64,000 nt of DNA from Desulfovibrio sp. (GCA_031287575.1 JAITSV010000062.1:118375-182374); one strand, 5' to 3'; shown: positions 43,966-53,804, counted from the first letter of the stretch. Program-made: numbers and translations. Notes: a model not told the origin generated them from the letters alone.

Positions 43966-45357
43966 TTACATCCGCTCGATGATGGCCTTGGCAGGAATCA
44001 GCCCGGTGGCCGCCGCGGACACGATGTTGCCCGCGACGCCCGGCCCGTCGCCCGCCACGAACAGTCCCTTGAGCGAGGTTTCCAGCCGGTTGTCCGTCTC
44101 CACCTGGGTGGCGAAGAACTTGATCTCCGGCGCGTAGAGCAGCGTTTCCTCGTTGGCGATGCCGGGCATGACGTTGTTCAGCTGCTCCAGCCCTTCCACA
44201 AGATTGGTGACAATGCGTTCCGGCAGGGCCATGGCGATGTCGCCGGGCACCACGTTGGTCATGGTGGGCTCTATGTAGCCCTTGTTGATGCGGTTCCACG
44301 TGGACCGGCGGCCCCGCCGCAGATCGCCGAAGCGCTGCAAAATGGGCTTGCCGCCGCCGATGATGGTGGCCAGCCGTCCGATGGCGGTACCGTAGCCCTG
44401 GTTGTCGGACACCGGGTCGGTCAGCACCACCTTGGACAGGAAGGCGAAGTTGGTGTTCTCCGACTTGCGGTGGCGGTAGGCGTGGCCGTTCACGCACACG
44501 AAGTCCTGGTAGTTCTCCAGGGCGATGAACCCTTCCGGGTTGGTGCAGAAGGTGCGGGTCTGGTCGTCGTACTTGTCGGTCTGCACGAAGAAGGTGGGGT
44601 CGTAGATCACGTCGGTGATGTCCGACATGATGTCCTTGTGCACTTCCACGCGCACGCCCACCTCTATGCCGCGCTGGCTTACGGCCAGGCCGTGCCCGCG
44701 CGCCAGCTCGCCCACCCAGTCCGCGCCCACGCGACCGGGAGCGATGATCACCGCCTTGCACGCATACTCACCCTTGTCGGTGACAAGGCCGCGCACCGCG
44801 CCGTTTTCCACGGTAAGGGCGCGCACTTCCTCACCCGTGCGAATGTCCACGCCCTTGTCGCGGATGTGCGCGCACATGGAAGCGATATGGTCGGGCAGGC
44901 AGTCGCTGCCAAGGTGTTTCTGCTTGATCAGCAGCAGGTCGATGCCGTGCTTCTTGGCCTGCTTGCGGATGGCTTTGGCCGCCTCCATGTCCGAGGGGTA
45001 GACCGGGCCGTCCATGCCGAAACGGTTGAAGATGGTCTCCGTTTCGTTGATCAGCACCTCTGCCTCGGAACGGGGCATGAACTGGGTAAGGTCGGTCTTG
45101 CCCAACTTGTGGATGAAATTGAGCTTGCCGTCCGAAAACAGGCCGCCGCCGCCCATGCCGGACAGGATGTGGCACGGCTTGCATTTCAGACACTTCTGCG
45201 TCTTGTTGATGGGGCAGCTGCGCTTGCGCACGTCCTGCCCGCGCTCGATGAGGCAGGTGCGCAGGCCAGAATGCTCGGCAAGGTGGTACGCGGCGAACAG
45301 CCCGGCCGGGCCGCCGCCCACGACGATGACGTCGAACTGATTGGAACCCTTTGACAT
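43966..45357 (-). CDS. FAD-dependent oxidoreductase of the COG2509 type
   Basis: 463 residues from the ATG at 45357 with GGGAGAG upstream. The N-terminal dinucleotide-binding motif is DVIVVGGGPAGLFAAYHLAE. The next segment has the COG2509 hallmark: RSCPINKTQKCLKCKPCHIL (four cysteines), then GMGGGGLFSDGKLNF. A second FAD motif, LKGLFVAGDGPGVAGNIVSA, is at the C-terminus. The Cys set could hold a metal cluster. Substrate unknown; the family is widespread in anaerobes. The divergent gap 45358-45885 upstream separates it from the aldehyde-dehydrogenase homologue. Confidence 0.88.
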   Translation of the reverse strand: MSKGSNQFDVIVVGGGPAGLFAAYHLAEHSGLRTCLIERGQDVRKRSCPINKTQKCLKCKPCHILSGMGGGGLFSDGKLNFIHKLGKTDLTQFMPRSEAEVLINETETIFNRFGMDGPVYPSDMEAAKAIRKQAKKHGIDLLLIKQKHLGSDCLPDHIASMCAHIRDKGVDIRTGEEVRALTVENGAVRGLVTDKGEYACKAVIIAPGRVGADWVGELARGHGLAVSQRGIEVGVRVEVHKDIMSDITDVIYDPTFFVQTDKYDDQTRTFCTNPEGFIALENYQDFVCVNGHAYRHRKSENTNFAFLSKVVLTDPVSDNQGYGTAIGRLATIIGGGKPILQRFGDLRRGRRSTWNRINKGYIEPTMTNVVPGDIAMALPERIVTNLVEGLEQLNNVMPGIANEETLLYAPEIKFFATQVETDNRLETSLKGLFVAGDGPGVAGNIVSAAATGLIPAKAIIERM

Positions 45358-45695
45358 GGTGAGAACTCTCCCTGAACGGATCATTGCGGCATCCGCGCGG
45401 CATGGGGAAAGGGCACCTGCGTCGCGCCGTGCCACGGGCACGCCGAAGGGGCGCAAGCGGTGTCGCGTGCGCCCGCGGTGACCGGCCCCGTCAGCGCCAT
45501 CCCCTGCTGTTCGGACAGCAGACTCCAGACGCCGGGCCGCACGAAGGCCAGCTTAGCCTGCACCGCAAGAGACACGCTGTCAAGACGGTCGCGGGCGCGT
45601 TTCCCTGCCGCCCCCACTGGCGCGGCGACAGGGGATGCGTTATCAGTACACAATGGCGGACCGTACCGGGCGTACGTCACTGTCTTTGGCCCAAA

Positions 45696-45735
45696 CCTGA
45701 CCGGCCCGAACAGGACCTGACGGGACCAAACGGGA
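45696..45735. repeat. 20-bp tandem repeat containing the CCGGCCCGAACAGGACC motif
   Basis: Two 20-bp units (CCTGACCGGCCCGAACAGGA then CCTGACGGGACCAAACGGGA, 16 of 20 equal), with an internal 10-bp period. Lies in the 528-bp divergent gap, 150 bases before the aldehyde dehydrogenase homologue. The rest of 45358-45885 shows no gene and no clear promoter. Confidence 0.65.
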
Positions 45736-45885
45736 TTGGCCCAGGCCACCGGGCACTTCCGGCGCCCCTGTCACCCGGCTCCAGCGGGCGCCCCGCGCCC
45801 CGGCCGCCGCCAGCCGTCCCCCGAACCCCGCGTATCGGGCGGGGCGCATCCGCCCCGTGCCGGAACGTCCGCCAAGGAGTGCGCC

Positions 45886-47394
45886 ATGACCCAGTTCTCC
45901 GCCCAGTCCGCCGTCCCATCCGCTGCCCACACCGCTTCCGCCGCCATTGCCTCGCCTGTCGACGCCGTCACCACCATATCGCCCGCCGGTCCTTCCGTCG
46001 TCGGTGCGGACATGGCCGCGCTGGCCGCCCGCCAGAAGGCGTTCATCGCCTCGGGCGCGGTGCTGCCCTCCGGCGCGCGGGTGGACGCCCTGCGCCGCCT
46101 GCGCGAAGGCGTGCAGGGCTACCGCGACCGCCTGGCCGATGCCATCCGCGCCGACTACGGCCGCCCGGAGCACCCCTTCCTGGTGCGCGAGGTGGTGCCC
46201 GTGCTGCACGAAATCGACTGGCTGCTCAAGGCCGTGCCCGGCTTCTGCGGCGGGCGGCGGGTGCTTTCGTCGCTGGGGCAGTTCAAGGCGCGCAGCTACG
46301 TGCGCCACCAGCCGCTGGGCCGTGTCGTGGCCTACGCGCACTGGGCCGACCCGGTCCGCAGCCTGCTGGTGCCCCTGGCCGACGCCATGGGCGCGGGCAA
46401 CGCCGTGGTGCTGCGCCCCTCGGCGGAAGCCCCGGCCACGGCGGAAATGCTGGCCCGGATGGTGCGCCAGTACTTCGAGCCGGAGCACGTGGCCGTGGTC
46501 AGCGGCGGGGCCGAAACGGACGAGGCCCTGCTGGCCACCGCGCCCGGCTTCGTGTGGTACGACGGCGACACGCGCGGCGCGCGGACCATCGCCGCGCTGG
46601 CCGCCCCCACGCTGACCCCGTACGCCGCCATCACCGGCGGGCCGTCCGCCGCGCTGGTGCACGGCGATGCGGACATGGCCATGGCCGCCCGGCGCATCGT
46701 GTGGGCCAAGTTCCTGCATGCCGGGCAGGTGCGCGCCGCGCCCGACGTGCTGCTGGTGCAGCGTACCGTGCTGGACCGCGTGCTGGACGCGCTACGCACC
46801 GAACTGGAACGCGCCTTCGGCCCGCAGCCGCGCGCCAGCGCGGACTTTGGCCGCATGGCCTCCGCCGCCGGGTTCGTGCGCCAGGCCGAACGGCTGGCCG
46901 CCGGGCGCGCCCTGCCCTTCGGCCCCGGCGATGCACCCGATCAACCTGACAGGGCATCCCTGTACGTGCCGCCCGCCCTGATCACCGACGTGCCCGACGA
47001 CAGCCCGGTGCTGCGCGAGGAAGGCTTCGGCCCCGTGCTGGTGGTGCGCCCCTACACCCGGCTGGACGAGGCCACGGCCTTCCTGGCCGGGCTGCCCGCG
47101 CTCACCGCGCTGTACGCCTTCACCACCGCCCACGCGCGCGGCGAACGGCTGATGGAAACCACCCGCGCCGGGGCCGTGCTGATCAACGACGCGGCCACCC
47201 ACCTCGCCAACCCGCGCCTGCCGCAGGGCGGCGTTGGCGAAACCGGGCAGGGCGCCATGGCGGGCCCGGCCGGGCTGGCCACCTTCTCGGCCCCGCGCGC
47301 CACAGCCGTGGGTTCCAACTTCTTCGACATCCCCCTGCGCTTCGCCCCCGGCTCGGACCTGAAGCTGAAGGTGCTCAAGCGGATGTACAGGTAA
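45886..47394 (+). CDS. Aldehyde dehydrogenase homologue lacking catalytic residues
   Basis: 502 residues from the ATG at 45886 with AAGGAG six bases before. The fold follows class-3 aldehyde dehydrogenases throughout (HQPLGRVVAYAHWADP, GAGNAVVLRPSAEAPATAEM, YVPPALITDVPDDSPVLREE, FGPVLVV, LPQGGVGETG). The catalytic Cys of the NAGQTC block is Arg283 in HAGQVRAAPD. The general-base Glu of the LELGG block is Thr250 in AAITGG. The Asn of WNYP is Ala154 in HWADP, and the GS of the cofactor turn is GD. The enzyme therefore cannot use the known mechanism, while codon bias and terminator say it is maintained. The N-terminal 40 residues are low-complexity. Possibly a structural or regulatory pseudoenzyme. 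Confidence 0.85.
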   Translation: MTQFSAQSAVPSAAHTASAAIASPVDAVTTISPAGPSVVGADMAALAARQKAFIASGAVLPSGARVDALRRLREGVQGYRDRLADAIRADYGRPEHPFLVREVVPVLHEIDWLLKAVPGFCGGRRVLSSLGQFKARSYVRHQPLGRVVAYAHWADPVRSLLVPLADAMGAGNAVVLRPSAEAPATAEMLARMVRQYFEPEHVAVVSGGAETDEALLATAPGFVWYDGDTRGARTIAALAAPTLTPYAAITGGPSAALVHGDADMAMAARRIVWAKFLHAGQVRAAPDVLLVQRTVLDRVLDALRTELERAFGPQPRASADFGRMASAAGFVRQAERLAAGRALPFGPGDAPDQPDRASLYVPPALITDVPDDSPVLREEGFGPVLVVRPYTRLDEATAFLAGLPALTALYAFTTAHARGERLMETTRAGAVLINDAATHLANPRLPQGGVGETGQGAMAGPAGLATFSAPRATAVGSNFFDIPLRFAPGSDLKLKVLKRMYR

Positions 47395-47400
47395 CGCTCT

Positions 47401-47452
47401 CCCTTGCGGCGGCGGACATACGCAACGCACGATCCGCCGCCGCAAGGGTTTG
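47401..47452 (+). terminator. Terminator after aldehyde dehydrogenase homologue
   Basis: A perfect 16-bp stem (47401-47416 with 47433-47448), a 16-nt loop and TTTG. The remainder of the 340-bp gap to 47734 shows nothing recognisable. Confidence 0.8.
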
Positions 47453-47734
47453 CCCTGCCCGTTCGCCTGACGGTGCCACAGGCGCGTTTCATCCCGATCC
47501 ATCCCCCGCGTCGGCCGCGTCGGCCGCCACCACCGCACCCCGCCCTTCTGGACACCCCCACTCCGAGAGGCTACATTCCCTGCGGCACCGATCCGGAGCG
47601 ATCCGTGCCGCATCGGTTCACGTCATAACGGTTCACGCCAGCACGGCTCGCACCGGCCATGCTCCCCGGCACGCGGTACCGCCCGCGCCTGCCGCCTTCC
47701 ATCATCATTATCCCCACAGGTCATCTTCGCGCGC

Positions 47735-49570
47735 ATGTCCGCATCCATACACCGGCCCGAATTCCGCCCGACCGCCAGTGCCCCAGGCACCGGCAGCCAC
47801 GGCGCGCCCACTCCGCGCGCTGGTGCCGCTTCCGCGCCGTCCGGCATGACCACGCCATCCGGCACGACCACCCCGGCTGGCCTGCCCACGGCCCCCATCT
47901 GGGAACGCAATCCCGCCCTGTGCGCGGGCGTGATCATCGCCGTCACCACCCTGGTGCGGCTGTGGTTCGTGATTTCCGGCCAGCTGGACCTGGTGCAGGA
48001 CGAATCGCAGTACTGGGACTGGTCGCGCAGGCTGCAACTTTCCTATTATTCCAAGGGTCCGCTCATCGCCTGGCTCATCCACGGCTGGACGGCCCTGCTG
48101 GGCGACACGGAAACCGGCGTGCGCATGGGCGCGGTGGTCAATGCCGCTCTGGCCCAAATCCTGTTGTACCTGGGTGTTTCCCGGCTGTTCCGCTCCCCCG
48201 CGCTGGGCGTACTGACCCTGTTCGTGGCCAACGCCACCCCGCTGTTCATGGCATCCGGCGTGCTGATGACCACCGACAGTCCCCTGCTGCCGTGCTGGGC
48301 GGGCGCGCTGTTCTGCCTGCACTGGATCTCGCGCGAGCCGCGCCGCCGCATCCCGTACATGCTGCTGTTCGCGTGCATGGCCCTGGGCGTGCTGGCCAAG
48401 TACATGATGCTGGCCATGGGGGGCGTGGCCGTGCTGTGGCTGTGGGGCCTTTCACGCCACGGCCTGCTGGCGCGCGGCGTGGCCGCACGGGTGCTGCTGG
48501 TCATGCTGGCCGGTTCCGCCGTGGGCATGCTGCCCATCCTGGCCTGGAACATCGCCAACGACTGGGTCAGCTTCCGCCACGTGGCCACCCTGGCCGGGGT
48601 GGCGGGCAAGGCCGCGAAAACGTTCCTGAGGCCGGACCGCCTGCCCGAACACCTGGGAGCGCAGGCGGGCATCATCACCCCGTGGTGGCTGGGCATGATG
48701 CTGGTGGGCGGCTGGCGCGCCCTGCGCAACGCCTGCTCCGGGCAGACGCCCGTCGGCAAGGGCGGTGCCGGAAGCGGCGGCATGTCCGCTGTCCCTGGCG
48801 CCCCTGGTGCGCCTATCGGCCCCACCGCCCCCAACGGGGCCGGTTGCGATCCGGACCGGCTGCGCCGCGACATCCTGCTGGCCGCCGGGTTCTGGCCGCT
48901 ATGGGGCGGCATGACCCTGTGGAGCCTGCATACCCGCATCTACCCCAACTGGCCCGCCATGAGCTACGTGGCGGGCATCATGCTGGCCGCGTGCTGCCTG
49001 GCCGACCTTGTGGCCGCCCGCCGCCGCGACGCCGTCCTGCTGGCGGGGGGCGCGCGCACCACCGTATGGCGCAGGCTGGTGCCCGTGTGGGCGGTGCTGG
49101 GCGTGCTGACCTTCGGGCTGGTGCACGCGCAGGATGCGCTGCCCCTGCCCCCTCGGTACAACCCCGCCACCCGCCTGAAGGGTTGGGCCGACCTTGGCGA
49201 ACACCTCGACGAGGTGCGCCGGCAACTGCCCGACCCGGACCGGGTGTTCTTCTTTTCCGACGCCTACGACATGACCGCCTCGCTGGCGTTCTACGCCCCC
49301 GGCCAGCCGGTGACCTACTGCGCCGACTTCGGCCGCCGCATGAGCCAGTACGACATCTGGCCGTCGCCCGCCGACAAGGTGGGCTGGGACGCCGTGTTCG
49401 TGCGCCGCGACGGGCCGGACATGCCCCGCCAACTGGAAGACATGTTCGAATCCGTGCAGGTCACCCATTACCAGTCCACCCACCGGGGCAAGCCGGGCCG
49501 CCCGTTCTGGGTGGTGGTGCTGCGCGGCTTCAACGGCCATTGGCCCAACTCGGGCTCCGGAGCCTACTGA
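47735..49570 (+). CDS. GT-C family (PMT/ArnT-like) membrane glycosyltransferase
   Basis: Up to 611 residues; the ATG at 47735 has no ribosome site and the ATG at residue 38 is an alternative, since residues 1-55 are low-complexity. The membrane part starts at ALCAGVIIAVTTLVRLWFVI. The first periplasmic loop has the GT-C acidic pair Asp89-Glu90 in DLVQDESQYWDW, and YYSKGPLIAWLIHG follows as in PMT_2 proteins. About ten membrane helices, then a soluble C-terminal domain. It likely moves a sugar from a lipid carrier to lipid A or another envelope acceptor; the exact acceptor is unknown. One base separates it from the YkgJ gene. Confidence 0.85.
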   Translation: MSASIHRPEFRPTASAPGTGSHGAPTPRAGAASAPSGMTTPSGTTTPAGLPTAPIWERNPALCAGVIIAVTTLVRLWFVISGQLDLVQDESQYWDWSRRLQLSYYSKGPLIAWLIHGWTALLGDTETGVRMGAVVNAALAQILLYLGVSRLFRSPALGVLTLFVANATPLFMASGVLMTTDSPLLPCWAGALFCLHWISREPRRRIPYMLLFACMALGVLAKYMMLAMGGVAVLWLWGLSRHGLLARGVAARVLLVMLAGSAVGMLPILAWNIANDWVSFRHVATLAGVAGKAAKTFLRPDRLPEHLGAQAGIITPWWLGMMLVGGWRALRNACSGQTPVGKGGAGSGGMSAVPGAPGAPIGPTAPNGAGCDPDRLRRDILLAAGFWPLWGGMTLWSLHTRIYPNWPAMSYVAGIMLAACCLADLVAARRRDAVLLAGGARTTVWRRLVPVWAVLGVLTFGLVHAQDALPLPPRYNPATRLKGWADLGEHLDEVRRQLPDPDRVFFFSDAYDMTASLAFYAPGQPVTYCADFGRRMSQYDIWPSPADKVGWDAVFVRRDGPDMPRQLEDMFESVQVTHYQSTHRGKPGRPFWVVVLRGFNGHWPNSGSGAY

Positions 49571-49571
49571 C

Positions 49572-50462
49572 ATGGCACGCGCACCCCGTACCCCCAAGCG
49601 CGCTCCCAAGACACCGGGAGCACCCGATGTGCCCAATGCGCCCGATGTGCCCGATGTGCCCGATGTGACGGGCGCGAATGGCACCCCCTGCGCGCGTCCC
49701 CACGCCCGGCCCCATGCCAGACCCCATGCAAAGCGGGACGCCCCCGCGCCCGACCCTTCGGCCTGCGCCCGTTGCGCGGCGCAAGGGCCCACGTGCTGCG
49801 CCACCACCCCCGGCGAGGAGGAATTCTGCTTCCCCCTGTCCCGCTCGGAATGGGAGCGCATCGTGGAATGGTGCGACCACGTGGGCGGCTTCGCCACCGA
49901 GCGCAACACCCGCCCCTTCGTGGACGGCATGAAGCGCCTGTTCCCCGGCGAGGAAGCCGCCGTGGAGGCCCTGTTTCCCCTGCACGGCGAACATCTGCGC
50001 CTGGCCGTGGACCGGCGGGGCGACTGCGCCTTTCTGGGCGCGGAGGGCTGCCGCCTCCCGCGCGAGGCGCGGCCCTGGTACTGTCGCCTGTTCCCGCTGT
50101 GGATGCGCGGCGAGCGCATCACCCTGTTCACCCCGGACAACTGCGTGGCTGTACGCGAGGGGCGCACCCTGGCCTGCGTGCTGGCCGCCGTGCACCTGAC
50201 GGAAAAGGACGTCCGCCTGCTGTTCGGGCGCCTGCGCCTGGCCTGGGGGCTGGCCCCGCTGGACCCCTTCGAGGCCGGGCTGCCCTTTGCGGCCCCATCC
50301 TCGCCCGACAATGATGATGCCGCCGCTCCGGCTTCCTCCGGTACGGCCCCCCTGCCCAAACCCCAGCCCATCCCCGATCCCCGCACCGCGCCGCGCGGCC
50401 GCCGCAGGCCGCCCCGGCCCGGCACGCCGGGCGCTCTGGACGACGGGCCGGAAACGTTGTAA
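49572..50462 (+). CDS. YkgJ family cysteine cluster protein
   Basis: 296 residues. The N-terminal 60 residues are low-complexity with PDVPDVPDV repeats (9-bp units). The YkgJ core (about 62-200) has the metal-binding cysteines: CARCAAQGPTCC at the start, FCFPLS, CAFLGAEGCRLPREARPWYC, and DNCVAV. The family is thought to chelate zinc or iron in an Fe-S-like site; function unknown. The C-terminus is a Pro/Arg-rich tail. It starts one base after the glycosyltransferase stop and ends 11 bases before the PBP1A start, so the three form an envelope-related operon. Confidence 0.85.
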   Translation: MARAPRTPKRAPKTPGAPDVPNAPDVPDVPDVTGANGTPCARPHARPHARPHAKRDAPAPDPSACARCAAQGPTCCATTPGEEEFCFPLSRSEWERIVEWCDHVGGFATERNTRPFVDGMKRLFPGEEAAVEALFPLHGEHLRLAVDRRGDCAFLGAEGCRLPREARPWYCRLFPLWMRGERITLFTPDNCVAVREGRTLACVLAAVHLTEKDVRLLFGRLRLAWGLAPLDPFEAGLPFAAPSSPDNDDAAAPASSGTAPLPKPQPIPDPRTAPRGRRRPPRPGTPGALDDGPETL

Positions 50463-50473
50463 CGCGCACCCCC

Positions 50474-52897
50474 ATGAAAAAACTGCTGCTCACCCTCGGC
50501 ATCGTCGGCGCGCTTGGCATTGCCGCCGCGGCCGGGCTTGCCGCCATGCTGGTCATCTGGGCCTCGCACGATCTGCCCAGCTTCACCCGCATCGCCGACT
50601 ACCGCCCCCCCCTCGTCACCACCGTGTACGCCCGCGACGGCAGCGTGATGGGCTATTTCTACCGTGAAAAGCGCTTCCTGGCCCCGCTGGACAAGATGTC
50701 GCCCCGCGTGCCCCAGGCCTTTCTGGCCGCCGAGGACGACGGCTTCTACCGGCACGAGGGCATCGACCCCATCGCCATCTTCCGCGCGTTCATCAAGAAC
50801 ATGCAGGCGGGGTCCATCAAGCAGGGCGGCAGCACCATCACCCAGCAGATCGTCAAGCGCCTGCTGCTGACATCCGAAAAAAGCTACGAGCGCAAGATAA
50901 AGGAAGCCATCCTTGCCTACAGGCTGGAAAAATACCTGAGCAAGGACGAAATCCTCACCATCTACCTGAACCAGATCTACCTCGGCGGCGGCGCCTACGG
51001 GGTGGAGGCGGCGGCGCGCACCTACTTCGGCAAACACGTCAACGAACTGTCGCTGGCCGAGGCGGCGGTGATCGGCGGCCTGCCGCAGGCCCCCTCGAAG
51101 TACAACCCCTTCCGCGACCCGGACGCCACCAAGCAGCGCCAGATGTACGTGCTGCACCGCATGCTGGAGCTGGGCTGGATCAACCGCGCCGAATACGACG
51201 AGGCCGTGGCCCAGCCGCTGGTGTACCGGTCCATGGACGACAGCGGCTGGCGCGAGGGCGCGTGGTACCTTGAAGAGGTGCGCCGCCAGCTCATCGACTT
51301 CTTCAGCGAGGCCAACGTCAAGCGCCTGGGCCTGAAGGTGGACCGCTACGGCGAGGACGCCATCTACGAACTGGGCCTGCACGTGCGCACCAGCATGGAG
51401 CCGGTGCACCAGTCGGCGGCGGAAAAGGCCCTGCGTACCGGCCTGGACGACGCCTCGCACCGCCACGGCTGGCGCGGCCCGCTGCAACGGCTGAAGCCCG
51501 CCGAATACGACGCCTTCCTGAAGCACGAAAACTTCACCCCCCCCGCGCTGGCCGACGGTGCATGGGCGCGGGCGCTGGTGACCAAGGTGGTGCCGCAGGG
51601 CGCGGAAGTGCGCCTGGGCGGCTACCGGGGCTTCATCGACGTCAAGTCCATGGCCTGGTGCCGCACCCCGGACATCCGCTACGCCCCCGAAAACGTGCCC
51701 GCCGTCAAGGACGCCAGGAAGGTGCTGGACGTGGGCGACGTGGTGTGGGTCTCCGCCCTGGGGGCCGACGGCAAGGCCTCCAGCTACAACCCCACGCTGG
51801 TCTCGCAGGCCGGGGTGATCCAGCTTTCGCTGGAACAGTACCCCGACGTGCAGGGCGCCGTGGTGTCCATAGAGCCGGACACCGGCGACGTCCTGGCCCT
51901 GGTGGGCGGCTACAGCTTCAGCGACAGCCAGTTCAACCGGGCCATCCAGGCCAGGCGCCAGCCCGGCTCGTCGTTCAAGCCCATCGTGTACTCCGCCGCC
52001 ATGGACCACGGCTTTACCGCCGGGTCGGTGGTGCTGGACGCGCCCTTCGTGTACCTGAACGAATACACCGACAAGATCTGGCGGCCGGAAAACTTCGAGG
52101 GCGTGTTCTACGGCCCCACCCTGCTGCGCACCGCGCTGGCCAAGTCACGCAACCTGTGCACCATCCGCGTGGCCCAGAAGATCGGCATCCCCGCCGTCAT
52201 CGAGCGGGCCACGGCGCTGGGTCTGGAAGGACCGTTCCCCAACGAGCTTTCCGTCAGCCTTGGCGCGGTGGCGGTTTCGCCCATCAACATGGCCGAGGCG
52301 TACACCGCCTTTGCCGCCGAAGGGCGCGTGGCCAAGCGCCGGTTCATCCATTCCATCAAGGACGCCTGGGGCGAGACCCTGTTCGACTCCAAGCCCGATG
52401 TCCGCGAGGTGCTCAGCCCGCAGAACGCCTTCATCATGGCCTCGCTGATGAAGGAAGTTGTGCAGGACGGCACGGCCACCAGGGCCAAGGTGCTGGGCAA
52501 GCCCCTGGCGGGCAAGACCGGCACCTCCAACGACGAGCGCGACGCCTGGTTCATCGGCTTCACCCCGCACCTGGTCAGCGTGGTGTACGTGGGCTTCGAC
52601 CAGGTGGCGCCCATGGGCAAGTTCGAGACCGGCGGACGCGCCGCGCTGCCCGTGTTCGTGGACTACCGCAAGGTGGTGGAGCCGCAGTATCCGCCGGACG
52701 ACTTCCCCATGCCCCCCGGCATCGTCATGGTGCGCGTGGATGGCAAGACCGGGCAGATCGCCGGGCCGGGCTCCGAGACCAGCTACCTGCTGCCGTTCCA
52801 GCTGGGCACCCAGCCCACCTCCACGGCGGGCGACCCGGTGCATCGGGGCGACGACGACACCAAGAGCGCGGAAGACCTGCTGAAACAGCTGTACTGA
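50474..52897 (+). CDS. mrcA: Penicillin-binding protein 1A (glycosyltransferase/transpeptidase)
   Basis: 807 residues. A membrane anchor is at about 5-30. The GT51 glycosyltransferase domain has the catalytic Glu87 in AAEDDGFYRHEGID, followed by QGGSTITQQIVK and LEKYLSKDEILTIYLNQIYL. An OB-like domain follows (about 320-460). The transpeptidase domain has the acylated Ser499 in SSFK, SRN at 558-560 and KTG at 681-683. It polymerises and cross-links peptidoglycan in the periplasm. Length and motifs are those of class A PBPs. Third gene of the glycosyltransferase/YkgJ unit. Confidence 0.97.
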   Translation: MKKLLLTLGIVGALGIAAAAGLAAMLVIWASHDLPSFTRIADYRPPLVTTVYARDGSVMGYFYREKRFLAPLDKMSPRVPQAFLAAEDDGFYRHEGIDPIAIFRAFIKNMQAGSIKQGGSTITQQIVKRLLLTSEKSYERKIKEAILAYRLEKYLSKDEILTIYLNQIYLGGGAYGVEAAARTYFGKHVNELSLAEAAVIGGLPQAPSKYNPFRDPDATKQRQMYVLHRMLELGWINRAEYDEAVAQPLVYRSMDDSGWREGAWYLEEVRRQLIDFFSEANVKRLGLKVDRYGEDAIYELGLHVRTSMEPVHQSAAEKALRTGLDDASHRHGWRGPLQRLKPAEYDAFLKHENFTPPALADGAWARALVTKVVPQGAEVRLGGYRGFIDVKSMAWCRTPDIRYAPENVPAVKDARKVLDVGDVVWVSALGADGKASSYNPTLVSQAGVIQLSLEQYPDVQGAVVSIEPDTGDVLALVGGYSFSDSQFNRAIQARRQPGSSFKPIVYSAAMDHGFTAGSVVLDAPFVYLNEYTDKIWRPENFEGVFYGPTLLRTALAKSRNLCTIRVAQKIGIPAVIERATALGLEGPFPNELSVSLGAVAVSPINMAEAYTAFAAEGRVAKRRFIHSIKDAWGETLFDSKPDVREVLSPQNAFIMASLMKEVVQDGTATRAKVLGKPLAGKTGTSNDERDAWFIGFTPHLVSVVYVGFDQVAPMGKFETGGRAALPVFVDYRKVVEPQYPPDDFPMPPGIVMVRVDGKTGQIAGPGSETSYLLPFQLGTQPTSTAGDPVHRGDDDTKSAEDLLKQLY

Positions 52898-53093
52898 CGC
52901 GCCGTGCCCCCACCGGGGCATGATGACCACACGACCGGATGCATGCGCCCCGGCTCCATGAGGACTTTCGAGGACCGTGGGCCGGGGCGCTTCACCTGGG
53001 AGACGCGGGACCAATGCATGAGACAATGCGTGCGGCATGACGCGGCGCGCGAACACGGATCAACCCGACACGGGCATCGCCGGAGAACACCCC

Positions 53094-53483
53094 ATGACCA
53101 GACCCACCGCCGCGCTGACCATCCGCGCCGACGCCGTGCCCTACGTCACCCGCGACGGGTCCATCATCCGCGAACTGATGCACCCCGCCGTGCACGGCAA
53201 CCGCAACCAGTCGCTGGCCGAGGCGGAAGTGCCGCCCGGCTGCGTCACCCTGCTGCACCGCCACCCCCAGAGCGAGGAACTGTACCACGTCACCGCCGGG
53301 CAGGGGCTGATGACCCTGGACGACGCCACCTTTGCCGTGGGGCCGGGTGACACCGTGCACATCGCCCCCGGCACGCCGCACCGCATCGCCAACACCGGCG
53401 ACGTGCCGCTGCTGGTGCTGTGCTGCTGCGCCCCGCCCTACGCCCACGATGACACCGACCTGCTGGACCCCGCCGCCGGGTAG
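53094..53483 (+). CDS. Cupin domain protein
   Basis: 129 residues from the ATG at 53094 (GGAG eight bases before). A single beta-barrel cupin: motif 1 is LLHRHPQSEELYHVTAGQGL with His, His and Glu metal ligands, and motif 2 is VGPGDTVHIAPGTPHRIANT. The C-terminal strand has an unusual run of three cysteines (LVLCCCAPPY) that could bind metal or form disulfides. Small cupins include isomerases, dioxygenases and binding proteins; no substrate can be given. The 320-bp gap after it (53484-53804) is GC-rich with repeated GCATGCC words and no gene. Confidence 0.88.
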   Translation: MTRPTAALTIRADAVPYVTRDGSIIRELMHPAVHGNRNQSLAEAEVPPGCVTLLHRHPQSEELYHVTAGQGLMTLDDATFAVGPGDTVHIAPGTPHRIANTGDVPLLVLCCCAPPYAHDDTDLLDPAAG

Positions 53484-53804
53484 GCGCGAAGCCGCCATGC
53501 CCACAGCGGACGGCGATGGTCACGACGAACCGCAGCGCGAGCACGAGGCAATGTCGGCACTCACCGGAAAGTTGCCGCATTCCGGGACGGTTCCCGGCGG
53601 ATCCGCTCCCTGTTCACCTGCTCTTCCGGAAGGCGACCGGACACTTGCCGCAGGCGCAGTTCCCCCCGGCGCGTCCTTCCGGATCAGGAGCATGCCCGCC
53701 ACGCGTCCTTACCGAGCGGGCGGCATGCCCGCCATGCCGCATTCCGGCAGCACATGCCGCCCTGCCCACTCGCCCTGCCGTGCGGAACATGCTATATGGC
53801 AGGC

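Noticed and set aside
48899..52009. A 1036-codon open frame on the minus strand opposite the glycosyltransferase, YkgJ and PBP1A genes
   Set aside because: It is the antisense shadow of three well-supported genes; its composition is low-complexity His/Gly/Ala typical of GC-rich antisense frames.
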